A DNA stretch of 64,000 nt from Dipteris shenzhenensis (Eukaryota; Polypodiophyta; Polypodiopsida; Gleicheniales). This document shows positions 34,365 to 46,933 of the stretch, piece by piece. The DNA lies in assembly GCA_047967505.1 (NCBI GenBank), contig CM106540.1. One strand, 5' to 3'. The notes beneath the pieces were generated by a model, which saw nothing but the letters and a program-made list of their open reading frames with translations, made no database searches and was not told the DNA's origin. The stretch's first letter is position 1. Each line of letters opens with the position of its first letter. The position numbers and the translations under genes are program-made.

Positions 34365-37300
34365 CTACACACCAAGCAGGTCTCTGAACTTGCGCAGCTT
34401 CTCTGTGCCCAATGCCTTTGTGAATATGTCAACTACCTGATCCTCTTTGCTGACATAAACTTGATCAATAAGACCTAGTAAAACCTTCTCTCGCACATAG
34501 TGATAATGCACCTCAATGTGCTTTGTTCTAGCATGATAGACTGGGTTATTTGCCAAGTGTATATTGCTCATGTTGTCACAATAAATGACAACTGGCCCAT
34601 CTATAGACTGATGCATATCATAAAGTAGCTTATGCAACCAAGCTACCTCACATGCAGCCATTGCTGCACCCCTGTACTCAGCCTCTGTGCTCGACAAGGC
34701 AACTGTAGGCTGTTTCTTGCTGCTCCAAGTGACTGCAGCACTCCCAAAAGAGAACACATATCCACTGGTAGATCGTCTATCTGAAATACTACCAACCCAA
34801 TCAGCATTAGTGTATCCATGCAACTATATCTGAACCCCAGCCTCATAAAATAGTCCATACTGCAATGTGGACTTCACATACCTGAGTATGCGTCTAGCCA
34901 CATCCAAATGCGGTTTCCTTGGAGCCTGCATAAACTGACTTACCAATCCAACAGCATAGCTCAAATCTGGCCTGGTAATAGTCATATAAATCAAACTTCC
35001 TACTATGCGTCTGTACATAGTAGGGTCTTCCAGAAGCTCACCTGCATCTACGCTCAGCTTCACATTCTACTCTAAAGGAACTGAAATAGGCTTACAGCCT
35101 GTCATCCCATATTTGGACAGTATGTCCAATCCATACTGCCTCTGCAAGAGCCGTATCCCACTTGGTGATCTAATCACCTCAATGCCCAAGAAATAACGCG
35201 GCTCTCCCAAATCCTTCATCTCAAACTTCTGCTTCAATAGCATTTTCACATGAAGGATATCTTCATCACTGTCACTTGTGATGATCAAATCATCAATATA
35301 AATGACAAGCAGCATAATACCTTTCTCTCTTTTTCTCACATAAAGCAAGAAATTTGCCTTGGAAATCTGAAAGCCAATAGTGACAAGATACTGTCCTATC
35401 TTGTCAGACCATGCTCTAGGTGCTTGCTTCAAGCCATACAAGGCTTTCTTCAACATGCAAACAAACTCAAGATGAATAGCATGAACATAACTGGGTGGCT
35501 ACTCCATAAAGACCTCTTCTTGCAAATCACCATGCAAGAAGGCATTCTTTACATCCATCTGATGTAAAGACCAGCCCTTTGATGCATCCATAGTAATGAC
35601 TGCTCTTACGGTTGCCATCCTTGCAACCGGACTAAATGTTTCCTCATAATCAATGCCATATGTCTATGCATACCCCTTGACAACTAATCTTGCCTTATAT
35701 CTGTTCACAAAACCATCTGCATTGTGCTTCACCTTATAAACCCACTTATAGCCAATTGCATTCTTGTCTTTAGGCAAAGGCACCGATTCCCATGTAGCAG
35801 TTTCTTCCAAGGCATCCATTTCTTCATCCATGGCTTTCTCCCATTTTTCTTTTCCCATGGCTTGCTCGGTTCCTGTATCACTTTGACCATATAGGCATAG
35901 TGAATGGCTATAAATCCATCATATTTCAGCCTATCCACAGGATACCTAACTCTGGTAGACCTGCGCAAAATAGGCTCACTTCCAGGTGCTCTCAAAACAT
36001 CCCTGGTCTTCCTTACTCCAGGTTCAACAATAGAAGGAATACCCAACTCATCATCAATGCTCTGTTCAGAGCCACTAGATTCACCATCCACATAAGAGTG
36101 ACCTGCATTCACATCAAACATGGGCTGATCTACCTTCTCTTTTCCTTTTCGTGATACCTGCATACCACTATCTGCATTGCTTTGAGGAGATTCTCTTGAT
36201 CTCAATCTACCTATCCATGGCAAAGTATGTGAACCATTGCTAGAGAACACTGCTGGTCCACTAATATTTTGTGATTGCTACTGTGAATTCTGTGCAGCAT
36301 TACCATTTTGTGCATCTACATCATCAATCACATTTACTGGTTTATACCAGCTGCTCATCTCATCAAAAACAACATCTCTGCTCACTGTAAACTTACGAAT
36401 AGAAGGGTTATAGCATCTATACCCTTTCTGCTGCAGAGAATAACTAATAAAGATGCACTTCTCAGCTTTTGGATCCAACTTGGACCTCAACTCATCTGGC
36501 ACATGAACATAGGCAATGCAACCAAAAATTTTCAAATGAGAAATATCTGGTTTCCTACCAGTATACATCTCCTCTGGCGTCATGCCATGTATTGCTGCAG
36601 TGGGAGTCCTGTTCATTATGTAAACTGCTGTAGCAACTGCTTCAGCCCAATAATAATCTGGTAGGTCTTTTTCATTTAGCATGGCCCGAGATATCTCTCT
36701 AATTTCCTTTCTCCAAGTCCATTTTGCTGTGGGGTATGACCGCATGAATATTGCTACTTAATGCCATGCTCCTGTAGGAACCTTGCAAACTTATTTGAGA
36801 GGTACTCTCCCCCTCCATCTGACCTTAGGCATTTTATTTGCAGTCCTGTTTCTTTTTCAACCATAGCTTTAAAAGCTTTGAAATGCCCAAACACTTCACT
36901 TTTCTTTTTCATAAAATGCACCCAAACTTTTCTGCTGTAATCAATAAAAGTGACAAAATAATGACAGCCTCCAATAGATGCAGCTTTAGTAGTCCACACA
37001 TCAGAGTGGATTAATTCCAATGGCTTCTTACTCTCTTGAACATGTCTAGGAAATGGTTTCCTTGCCTATTTTCCAAATTGACAGGCTTCACATACCTTAT
37101 GCATTTCTGCAACCTTGAATTTAGGCAATCCTACAACAATATTTTGGGCCTGCATTGATTTAAGTCGCTGTACATTAACATGACCAATGCGTTTATGCCA
37201 GATATCAATATGTGCAACTACACCGGTCCCATGTGCAAACATTACTGCGCTCAATTCAGGCATGTCCACATCCAACGTAAACATCCTTCCCTTCTTCTTT

Positions 37301-37900
37301 CCTTTTGCTATCAAGCGACCGTTATTTTTCATATCCTCAACAAAGCATCCATGAGGATTAAATCTGACCTGCAAGCCCTGCTCAACCATTTGACCAACAG
37401 AAACTAGGTTCTTGGTGATATTCGGGACATGAAATACATCAGATAGGTATTTCTTTTTCCCATCCTGCACAGACAAAGGAATTTTACCAATCTGCACAAT
37501 AGGATGTGCAGTATCATCACCAGTCTCCACAAATCCTGGTTTTTCCATTTTCCTTGCATCCTGTATCCATTCTGCATGACCTGTCATGTGGTTTGATGCA
37601 CTTGAGTCAACATACCACACACCATTGCTTTCTTCTGCACTTGTCATAGAATTGTTCTTGTGTTGCACCATGAACAGATGCTCATTTATGTCATCACCCT
37701 ATCTACTAGAAGATGCATAATTGCCTTGCTGCAATTTTCCATTCATAATGTCATTCTCCTTTTTGTAGCAGTCTTTAGCCATATGACCCATTTTACCACA
37801 ATATTCTGTCACAGCAAAATATTCTGTCACTGCAAAAAACACAGCTTCTGCCTCACACGGGCAAATCTGCAAAACTGGCAAAAGTGGTATTTGACCACAC
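34365..37900 (-). pseudogene. Copia pol (protease, integrase, RT, RNase H), interrupted
   Basis: In minus-strand order: a knuckle-like YCGKMGHMAKDC (near 37.79 kb) whose first Cys is not visible; protease motif YVDSSASNHMTG (near 37.6 kb; the family usually has DSGAS); the integrase zinc region WHKRIGHVNVQ and CEACQFGK (near 37.1 kb); the integrase core HSDVW and RSDGGGEY, then a frameshift at about 36750 before the Glu region; RT with ARLVVKGYA, KKALYGLKQAPRAW and the catalytic YIDDLI (near 35.3 kb); RNase H with TNADWVG, STEAEYRGAA and YCDNMSN, ending at 34365. In-frame TAG stops lie at 37066, 35664, 35067 and 34824, all where a Gln codon would fit. The element could not move on its own product. 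Confidence 0.93.
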
Positions 37901-38331
37901 AGTCACTTCCTAGTGATGATTTTGCATCAACAGGCAATAAGGATGATTCTGTAATTCTCAATATCTCTATGCACAGGCATACGATGCAATTTCTGTGGTA
38001 ACTTTTCACCGACCTGCAGAGCAGTGGTCGCACAGCAAAAACAGCGCCTTTTTCTCAGTGCTTCAGAGAACTTTCGCCTCCAAAGCGGGCCTCGAAATGG
38101 CCTGGAATCAAAAAAATAAAGTCATCTAGGGCTTTGCCCTTCCCATAGCATATATTGCCCTCTCGCCACACTACGAAGGGGTCTCAATCTGAGACAGTGC
38201 ACTCTTGCACTTTCTGGATGTGCTACCTGTAGAGATTTGCTCCCAAACTCGAAAAAGGAAAGCAACACTGGTCCTCTTACCAGGACACCACGAATTTGGT
38301 TTGCTTTTTTCAGCTCCTTACCATGAACCAA

Positions 38332-38343
38332 GCTCTGATACCA
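38332..38343 (-). other. Primer-binding site for initiator-Met tRNA
   Basis: The minus strand reads TGGTATCAGAGC directly after the 5' LTR, the standard plant copia PBS complementary to the 3' end of initiator-Met tRNA. Confidence 0.93.
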
Positions 38344-38695
38344 TGTGAAGATAGTGGGAGAGAAGGAAGGAGACTCACTTGCGGCTTTCTCACATACACA
38401 ATGGGGGAATACACACAAAGGTGGAGGCTGAAAACAGTTTTCCTCTTCTTAGTTGTAAAAGCCAAAAGAACTCTAGTACAAAGAAATAGAAGAACCTTAT
38501 ATGTGGGTCTCAAACCAAACTCAGCTAACTAAGGTGGCATACTAATTAAGCCACGAACTAGAGTACATAAGGATAGCTGTCATCCATCTATTATTCATGG
38601 GCGGTGTACCAACCACATCTGCAGCTAACAAGTCGGTGACATAAATGCACAACGGTCAGCCTGGCATATCAGGAGTGGAGCTTGATATCTCAACA
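38344..38695 (-). repeat. Copia 5' LTR (right), 352 bp
   Basis: Same limits and orientation as the left LTR; would contain the element promoter, transcribed leftward. Confidence 0.96.
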
Positions 38696-38700
38696 AGGAG
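38696..38700. repeat. Target-site duplication AGGAG, right copy
   Basis: Matches 33982-33986. Confidence 0.95.
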
Positions 38701-39350
38701 CCAACGAATAGGGAAAGGAGATGGTAGATGGAAGAGGTCTTGATTTGTAGCTTGCCAAACGCTAGGAGATGTGCAGATGCTTTATGGGGAACCAGTTAAT
38801 TGGAAAGCCATACTACTAGGCAATTCAATGAAAGTTCAATCTAGGGTCTGGTCAAATGTTCGAGCTCATGCACTTTGGTTTATATGGACTTCAAGAAATG
38901 CATTTCAGTTTAACTCTATTTCTACTAATGCGGAATTTCTCTTCCTTGAATGGTTCTTAGGAAAGGAGTAGAAACTCAAAGGCCATTGAGGTATTCAACA
39001 GGGATCATGATCTGTTATTTGAAGATCTTCATGACCACGAAGAACAATATCAAAGAGCTTGGAGGAACACTTGCTGGTACCATGGAAATATATGGGTTAC
39101 TACTGATTCTGATGCATGATGTTGCTGTTGTTACTGTTATTCAGCTTATTGGATCCTATGCTATCCTGTCTCTTGTTTTGTCTACTAGAGCATCTACTGC
39201 TGTTCAGGATTACTACTACTGATACATGTTGCGGATACTACAGTTTTGTGCACATGTCTTTCTCTCAATTTTGATGTTGTTCACAGAACCTTCATTGTAA
39301 AATATTCATATAACAAAATACTATCTTTTTTTTTCGCAAAAAAAAAACCT
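38701..39350 (+). mobile_element. LINE D, right part (zf-RVT, C-terminus and A-rich 3' end)
   Basis: Directly after the copia target site the plus strand reads QRIGKGDGRWKRS, then EPVNWKAILLG, VQSRVWSNVRAHALWFIW and TSRNAFQFN (about 38786-38925), the usual end of plant LINE ORF2. A degenerate coding trace (HGNIWVTTDSDA, about 39080-39118) follows, then non-coding sequence and an A run at about 39339-39348 that could be the LINE poly(A). Joining across the copia element restores the order of the domain. Confidence 0.65.
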
Positions 39351-41832
39351 CATCCACTAACCCTTATTGCATTGACACTACCACATAGGCATTATTATTT
39401 CTAACAAATGGACGCTAGAGTCCTGGCATCCTTCTTAGTCCAAGCATGTTGATCATCGTCATTGAAATCATTCCTTCCATCCAACAATGAAAACAAACCT
39501 GTGGTCTCCCCACAAATCAAGGGTAATCATCAAACTCCTTTGATCTTCAACAACATATACTAATGTAAGTTTCAAATCCCCTAAGAGTGTGAGAAGTGGC
39601 TAAGGACTAGCCACGAGAAGTCTGAACAAGAATAAAAGATCTTATTGAAACTAACTATAAGAATGTACACTAGTATTTCCAAAGAATCCATGTTAGTATA
39701 TTAGCATGGAAATTCTGCTAGTTCGATAGCCATGGGATTGCTCAACATCCTAGAATCTCAAACCAATGAAGAGCCCCCTCTCAACCATAAGTGGCAAAAA
39801 AAATCTATGCAAACATTGCCACTGCCCAAACCTAACCTATAGCAATGTGCTTAGTCCAAAACTTCACCATCATTTTCTCTCGTCAAGATCTAATCAAGGC
39901 CATCATGTGTAAGAAACCAGTTGCCTACATGCTACACCCACATGCCTTCAAGAATAGAAACAAAGCTCAACAAAAATAGCAGCACATAATTACCTTCAAG
40001 GAACAAAATCGACCACCTAATTCTGCTTTCAAACCTATCAAGCAGTCAACCAAAAACAACAACATGGCAGTCATGTATAAGTTGCTCTATCAACTATAAA
40101 GATTTACTACCTCTACAACCTGGAAATTAAGTTGATCTACAATCACTACTCCACAAGTTGCCACTCTACTTCATATAGCCTCTTGAAAAGAGCCACAACT
40201 GATGCTCACAAATTCGCTTCTATCTAGACATAAATTCATTAATAACACAGGCAAAAAATCACATACATGAAGTGCTATTTGCCGCAAATGCTTTCAATAC
40301 AAGTGTTGTGCAAGTGTGCCTTGGCCATCCAACTAAAGTGAACTAAAAGCTTTGAGGTCATGAAGGTAAATTTCAGCTTGAATATGAAGAGAAATCCCAT
40401 CTGCGTTAGTGTGATCCTTCATAAAAAATGTTCCATGAACCATTTGATTACTTCCACTACCCCTCCATGCATATCAAGAACCATAAAGATATGACATATA
40501 TATATATATTCTAAGCAAAAGATGGAGCTTGTCTAAGTGAGGCATGTCAATGGCCTCCCATTCTCTCCTTAGCGTTCTTAAGAATATTTCATAAAATAGC
40601 AATGAGAAGTCGCCATAAGGGATGACAACTGGACAATCAATTTTGTTGCCGCATGGCGAATGCAGCAAAATAGGCCTTTCTAGATCTTTCAAAGGTCATC
40701 TTCTTTAACTTCTTCCTAAAAGACAATAATCTCATGACATTTACAGACATATGTAAGAGCACTAACATGAGAAAGATGTGAGGGTCTCCATGCACCACAT
40801 CAGCTTTAGAAAACCAAGAAATGTATCATGAACATTGACAATTGCTATAAACACAAACCATGACAAAGATTTGTGACCAAATAAAGACACAACAAAGTTC
40901 TACAAGGGAAGCACCTCCCATCTCCACCATGTCCACGTCTGATGCACTCATCATACGAAATTCGAAGCTCACTTTCAATGCAGAAAACTCTCACCTCTAT
41001 CCTTGTACAAGAAAGAGAAACCATTGTACAAGCAATCCAATTAGCACATACCATCCTTAGAACCATGAAACTCTTCTCTAAATGCTGCACCTGCCAAAAT
41101 AGCACCACAACAGCACATAACCTGCCTCTAGACTCTGTTCTACAACTGCTGCACGGGCCAACATGCCACAAATAACACGAGACAACAATAGAAACCCCAC
41201 TTTGCTATACCGTTGAAACAACATACAACAAATCATCGTGTCGCATGTAAGTAGTCCAAGGGAATTCAAAATCGGCTCTGTGACAAGGTAAACACAATTC
41301 AAGAACATAAGAAATCCATCAAATCTACCACAATGACACACTACAATTCCCCACAACACCTCACCAATGCGTAACAAAGAGAAGAAGTCTCCATGCCCAC
41401 GAAAATTGCAAAAGCATCCACATGCGAAGGTACCCTTGCCAACATACAAGCCCCTTCATTCTCCTCGTTAGTCACAACACGCTTGGCCGAACCACTGTAG
41501 TAGACACTCACATAGCAAGGTAGACCCCCATATAGCAAAGTAGAGCCGAAATTGGAGCCGCAACTAGTGGAGGACCAAAAACAAAGAAACTTGAACCAAG
41601 GAGTCCACTAATCCTCCAGTAACCGTGTACTAACCGAGTCAAACTCACCAACAATACACAAAGACCCCACTTTCCCAACCGAGGGCCCAAAACCCCACTT
41701 ATTACTAACAAGTTAAATGACTTTTGTCATTCATAAGGCCTGCCCAAAAGGAGTTGGAGCAAGGGGGCAGCTTCTTGGTTGCATCACAATAATGTGGGCT
41801 TGGAGATCAAGAGTGGGGGGGAAACTTGAGAG

Positions 41833-41836
<4 letters not shown>
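39351..41836. other. No gene seen
   Basis: Frames are short and show no domain motifs, including the minus-strand Cys-rich frame at 41078-41449. No repeat boundary is visible. Confidence 0.5.

Positions 41837-41869
<33 letters not shown>
41837..41869. repeat. (GA)n microsatellite
   Basis: About 16 GA units. Confidence 0.95.
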
Positions 41870-41870
<1 letters not shown>

Positions 41871-41959
41871 GAAATAGAAATGAGAAGCAGTGGGAGAAAA
41901 CGGTGGAGCCGCTAACTATTCGTAGAAAAAACAAGAGGCATTGGGTGCTGAGAGTACTG

Positions 41960-41983
41960 CCCTCTCTCTCTCTCTCTCTCTCA
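41960..41983. repeat. (CT)n microsatellite
   Basis: About 11 CT units, opposite in polarity to the GA run 90 bases to the left. The pair could form an imperfect hairpin. Confidence 0.95.
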
Positions 41984-44900
41984 TATTAAAAATTGAAATA
42001 AGATGAAGGCTTTTGGAGCGTAGAAAGCCTAGCTTGACATTTTTCACCCAGACTTGTGTACCTCATTTTTTGACTGTGGAAACACTTAGTATCTTGAGAT
42101 ACACAAATGCAGAATGCACAAATTCAAAAAAGCAATATGGAGAACGTGGACTTAATTTCCTACTAAAAGCAAATAACAACTTGCACAGTGTCATCAAAAC
42201 CAACCACGTCTTGGATTGAGAAATAGGACGACATAGTCTAATTTCACATTGACTTTGGCAAAACTTTAAGTGGGAGATCCCTTTGCTAGTTTCTGCTCAA
42301 AGCCAATTTCTATTTGGATATTCTATTTGCACATGATCACAAGTCTTTAACTGTAAGTATGCTTTCATTGGTATTCTACAATCAAGGCAAAAATGTGAAA
42401 ATAGAAAGATGAACGATGTCTTCTACACTCGTTGCTGCGAGGATGTCTCCCAGTGTAGAGAAGGCGAGAGAGGGGCTAAGCAGGCTGCATCCATAACATT
42501 TTTGCATGCGATCTGATGAGCAAAAACAAACGAAAACAACTAGATTGCTCGAAGAAGGTAGAGGAGCTTGGAGCGACAAGGAGAGGGAAGAGGGAGGAGA
42601 GGACGTGATGCCAATGGCCACTCTCCCTTATTCAATGAAAAAAGAAACCTTCGCTTTAGATGCAACTAAGTTCTCGTTGCTATAGCTTGCCCCTAGCGGG
42701 GCAATGCTAATAAAAGAAATATAACACGGTGAATGATATATCTATCATTCATTGCATAAAATTGTAGGCCCAAGGGAAGGAGATTAAGAGTGTGCAAAGA
42801 GGAGTAGATGAGAATGGCCCAAAAGTCATACAACGGGATCCCAAATCATCAATACTCTACAAGTGCACCAACCACAAATTAACACCTAAGAGAGTATAAA
42901 TAATAACAACAATATTATTTTTCCCATCTCAAAATCACAACCTTTACTAAGGCTACCTACGGCAGGCCAAAAATAAGCAATTTTCTTTGGTGGCTATCCC
43001 TCAACTTAGGCCCCAGACCAATAAACCCTTCCTATTCCTAATTAGGTCGGCAGCATAGTGCGATGAATTCAAAATTCAAGCTCTGGTGGAGCCAGGTGTC
43101 ATGCTATTACGGTCGAGCCACGAGCCATGTGTCACTCTATTTTGAGATTCTTTAATAAAGACTCTTTATAGCTGCCTAAAGAGACTTTGCTTTTTGCCTG
43201 CTTAAGTCCTAGTGAGTCCTCAGCTCTAATTGTGCTCGTGGTGCTCTAGTTCTTTAGCTTGTCATCTTCATTGCGATCTTTAGCTCCAAGCGTGCTAGAG
43301 GTGCGTGTCTTCATCCTCTGTCTTTAGTTATTTTAGTTTCTCTTTAGTTTTCACGCTATCAATCCCTCTTTAGTTCTCCCTGCTACTCTCTCGACCTTCT
43401 TCTGCAGGGGTTGCTTTGATTTATGATTCCAAGCCAAGCTGGGCTTCGTATAGGCAAGCCAAAACTTTGATCTATGCTACGAGGGCACGGATAGCATCAC
43501 GAGTTTCATGCACAGAGAGCTGGAGTGCAACTGCCCAGTAGGGGCAGCCACAATTGAGAACACAGAAAAGAGGATCTCAAAATTATCCACGGGACAGAGC
43601 CGGTAGCGACAGTGGGGTGATATCTGCAGGTAGTCCACCTGAATCCCGACATCAATCGGCTAGGGAGGGGGAGAGGAAACCGATGCAAAAGCGGTGGAGA
43701 AGGAGAGCCCACGAAAACAGACAAGGGAGGAAAGGTACACGAGGAGAGATTTTTCGAGCGCTGCTAAGATCAAGGATTGAAAGCTTCAAACATATATATA
43801 TCCCCCAAGCAAGGAGCAACGACGCCAGCGCAAGGAGGAACTAAAGACTATGGTTGACACACTAGGAAATTCATCACCCGTGTTCGGAACGTCACCCTCA
43901 TGTCCCTCGTCTAATGAAGCTGCAAAGGCTCAAAGGTATCCAAGACGCCAAGGTCTTCTCTAGTCGCAACGTCTTGTAAGGTAGAGAGAAGTTGATCAAG
44001 GATTTCATGAGCTTTGGGCTCATTCCCAGTTCTTGTTTAGGGCGCCATCCATTGTGCAGGGGGTTTCATGAGCTTATGCTCATTGTAGAGGAGTTTTTGC
44101 TTGATTTTAAGTAAACCTGTGGCTGTGCCATCAGATTGGCAAGGTGGCCAAGTCAATAAGGGAAGCTTTGCACGCTCCAGTGACTCGGGGGTGATCTTAG
44201 GAGGAGTTTGATGATGCACTACTAGACTGTGGGTGATCATGGATGCTGATAGAAACTTCATGAAGTTACATGTGGCTGTTTTTGGTTTGCGAGGTTCTAG
44301 CTCAGTCCATGAGCAGTATGGGAGGAGGTAGATAGTTTGCTTGTGGATGGCATCACGGGCACTGGCTGGATATGAATCTGAGGGTAATCTCAGAGAGGTA
44401 GAAGATGAATGAAAGTGTGTTTTTCTTTGGTTATGGAGAGTTGTGGTGATTGTAGTAGCTGGATGATCTAAAGAGAGCATGAAGCTCTACGTTATTTGGT
44501 AGAGGAGACAAGATAGGTAGAGGCTTGACGTTGCTGCTGTGCAAGTTGTGAGAAGAACTTGTAAGCGTTACCGGATGATTTACCAAGCGCGCAGCTTTGT
44601 TCGAGATTATAAAGACTGCAAAGTTCGACAGAAGACCGACGAGAGAGAAGAAGAACTTGCAGGGGTTGCAACTCGTTTCGGCCCGCTTGCATCAAGCTTA
44701 TCGCTGCGGGTCTTATGCACAATCATGGCAGGGGCATTCGGTTTGAGGTCGTGAGCGTCTTGCTCACTTTGGAAGGGCTTTGGAAGGTGTGGGAGCCATC
44801 AGCCCTATACATCAGGTAAGATCTCATGAGAAAGGAGTTTGGTGATCGAAAGAGAGGCGTGAAGCCTTGAGAAGCACAAGGAGAACCAGCTGCTGCAAGG

Positions 44901-46337
44901 CGTATGCATCAGGATGGTCGTATTGTGGGAATCTACAATTCTGCATAACATCACTTCATATGATTTCTGAAGCGTAGAGCATATCATTTAGTGCCAAGGC
45001 GTGAAGGCTTGCAGTACAAGGCGCACGTCGAGCAGCTGCATCTCTGATACGTGAATGTGTTCTATCATTGATTGTGAGTAGTTTTTTGTAACCATAAGAA
45101 TTGTCGTAACTCGGTGGAGAGCCCTTTGTGACTGTGGGCTGGTGCATATAACTCCGTAGAGGGCTTCTCTTGCGAGATGCAAGGGTTCATTGTGATCACG
45201 AAGGCAATGGTTGTTGGCAGAAGGTAATTAAGCCCCTATGAGCAGTCGTGTGAGGGCTCACTGTTGTGATTGGTCGCATATGAGCAGTAGGTTGGTTCCA
45301 GGAAAGAGACAGTGTGGGAAAACAACCAGCTCTTTGTTCTGAGGAAGCAGCAATGCTAAAGGGCAAGGCGGTTGGGAGCTCATTTTCCAACAGCACAGGT
45401 TCATGGAGGTTAAGACCATTTCTAGCACTAAGTGTTGGATGATGGAGCGAACATAACGATCTGACCATGCATGAGCACGATTGTGGATAAAGTAAAAGAA
45501 AGACAAGTTCACCTTGGTATTTTGAAGGCTTTTAGGTAGTAGAGGAAAATCATAACCCCAAGTGAAGGAGTTATTGCATATAGGCTCCCATGGCACAAGC
45601 AATTCTAAATTCAGAAAGATAGAATCTTGTGGCATACAACGAACCCCTCTTAGTATGTCTCTCTCTCAAAGAAACTATTTCAATTCCCACTCGATGACAA
45701 TCCACACGAGATCAAAGAACGCCCATATTGCCTGTAGCCTTCCAATATTCGGAGTTGGTTTTCAAAGTTCACATGCATGCAAGCTAGGTATAGTTGCATG
45801 TAATCTACGCATCACTTTAGCTGCTTAGAAGCAATGTATCGTTCATTAGCCCACTTCTACGTATTCGGTTACAGCTTATGATTGATCCATGCGTGCCTCC
45901 TTCGCCTCCCTCTCATCCTATCTTCTGTCAAACTTCAATTTAGATTTCATAGTAGTCCTACGTATTGATCTATTATAGGAGGCTAGGCTACTCCCGTTTT
46001 TCCATTCCAATATTCGATTCTTAAAATCCTTGCAAAGATCTCAATTGCTTTGGCATTTAACTTGTCAAGTTTAACTTTCGGATTGATACATTATTTAGAC
46101 AAGGAGATTTCTTAGCAATTTTGTTACATATTATAAATCTGTAACATTTCTAGATATTTACATTGCAGGTATTACGATTGATTGATAAGGATGTTCATTA
46201 AACATATACATTTACTATTTCCTATAACCTTCTTTATCAAAATAAATACAACCAAAAAATTCTTTAAAGAAAGATACATTTTTGCAATATGCAAAATACA
46301 TTATGTGATTTACAAAATACAAAATGCAAGATCCCAA
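41984..46337. other. No gene seen; upstream flank of the hydrolase gene
   Basis: No domain signature or long supported frame. GC-richer stretches at 43.4-45.2 kb carry open frames on both strands with no consistent codon pattern. Promoter elements cannot be assigned by eye. Confidence 0.45.
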
Positions 46338-46407
46338 GGAATGGCACATTCCACATTATGCAATGTGCAAATTACAAGATACAAGATCCCAAGGAACGGC
46401 ACATTCC
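46338..46407. promoter_or_regulatory. Duplicated palindromic motif upstream of the hydrolase gene
   Basis: The 25-base text aagatcccaaggaatggcac plus attcc occurs at about 46329-46352 and again with one change at 46384-46407. Its core ggaatg-gca-cattcc (46338-46352; ggaacg-gca-cattcc at 46393-46407) is an inverted repeat. It lies about 530-600 bases upstream of the hydrolase ATG. A regulatory role is only a possibility. Confidence 0.3.
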
Positions 46408-46933
46408 TCGGTCTTATAATTTTTGGAGAGAAACTGTGCCCACTCTCCCCCCACATGAACGTGTAGTTACACAAACATGTGGTTATATGTACTATGAAAT
46501 TTGTGTCAAGATGATCATGCTTTCACATGATCATATGGTTATATACAGTGCAAACTTTCTATCCACATCAATGCTCGGTTATATGCAAGATTTGAATAAT
46601 GCTACATAATTGTTATACCTTCAGAATTTTGACTGTGTAAGTCTAATTCTATTATGCAGGGAAAAAAAAGAAATTCTAACAATTATGCAAATTCCAAAAT
46701 TTCATTCTATACGACAGAGATTGTCAGATGAGGTATAACTCTTACATGAAACGTTTAAACAATATTGTGCACTTCGAAATTTCAACACTACTAGTTCTCA
46801 AGTTCGCAAGTTCGCAGTACTTCCTCTTAATAATATCTGCCTGCCCGGATCTGGTAACGGATTTTGCACTCATAGCATCGTTTTTGTGACAAATGTCTTC
46901 CTTTGGAGTGCTTCCCTTTGCCTTGAGCCTGGT

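Larger units (their letters stand above)
33987..38695 (-). mobile_element. Complete Ty1/copia LTR retrotransposon (4709 bp), minus strand
   Basis: The element has 352-bp LTRs at 33987-34338 and 38344-38695, both TG...CA on the plus strand, flanked by the 5-bp duplication AGGAG. Reading the minus strand, the primer-binding site touches the 5' LTR (38332-38343), and a purine tract touches the 3' LTR (34339-34347). Pol order is protease, integrase, reverse transcriptase, RNase H, which defines copia. I count about 12 LTR differences in 352 positions (about 3.4%), a fairly recent insertion. Only about 450 bases separate the PBS from the zinc-knuckle region, so most of gag is missing. It is inserted in LINE D. 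Confidence 0.97.

Noticed and set aside
41078-41449. Minus-strand Cys/Leu-rich 123-codon frame
   Set aside because: No conserved pattern, no extension through neighbouring frames and no recognisable Cys spacing.
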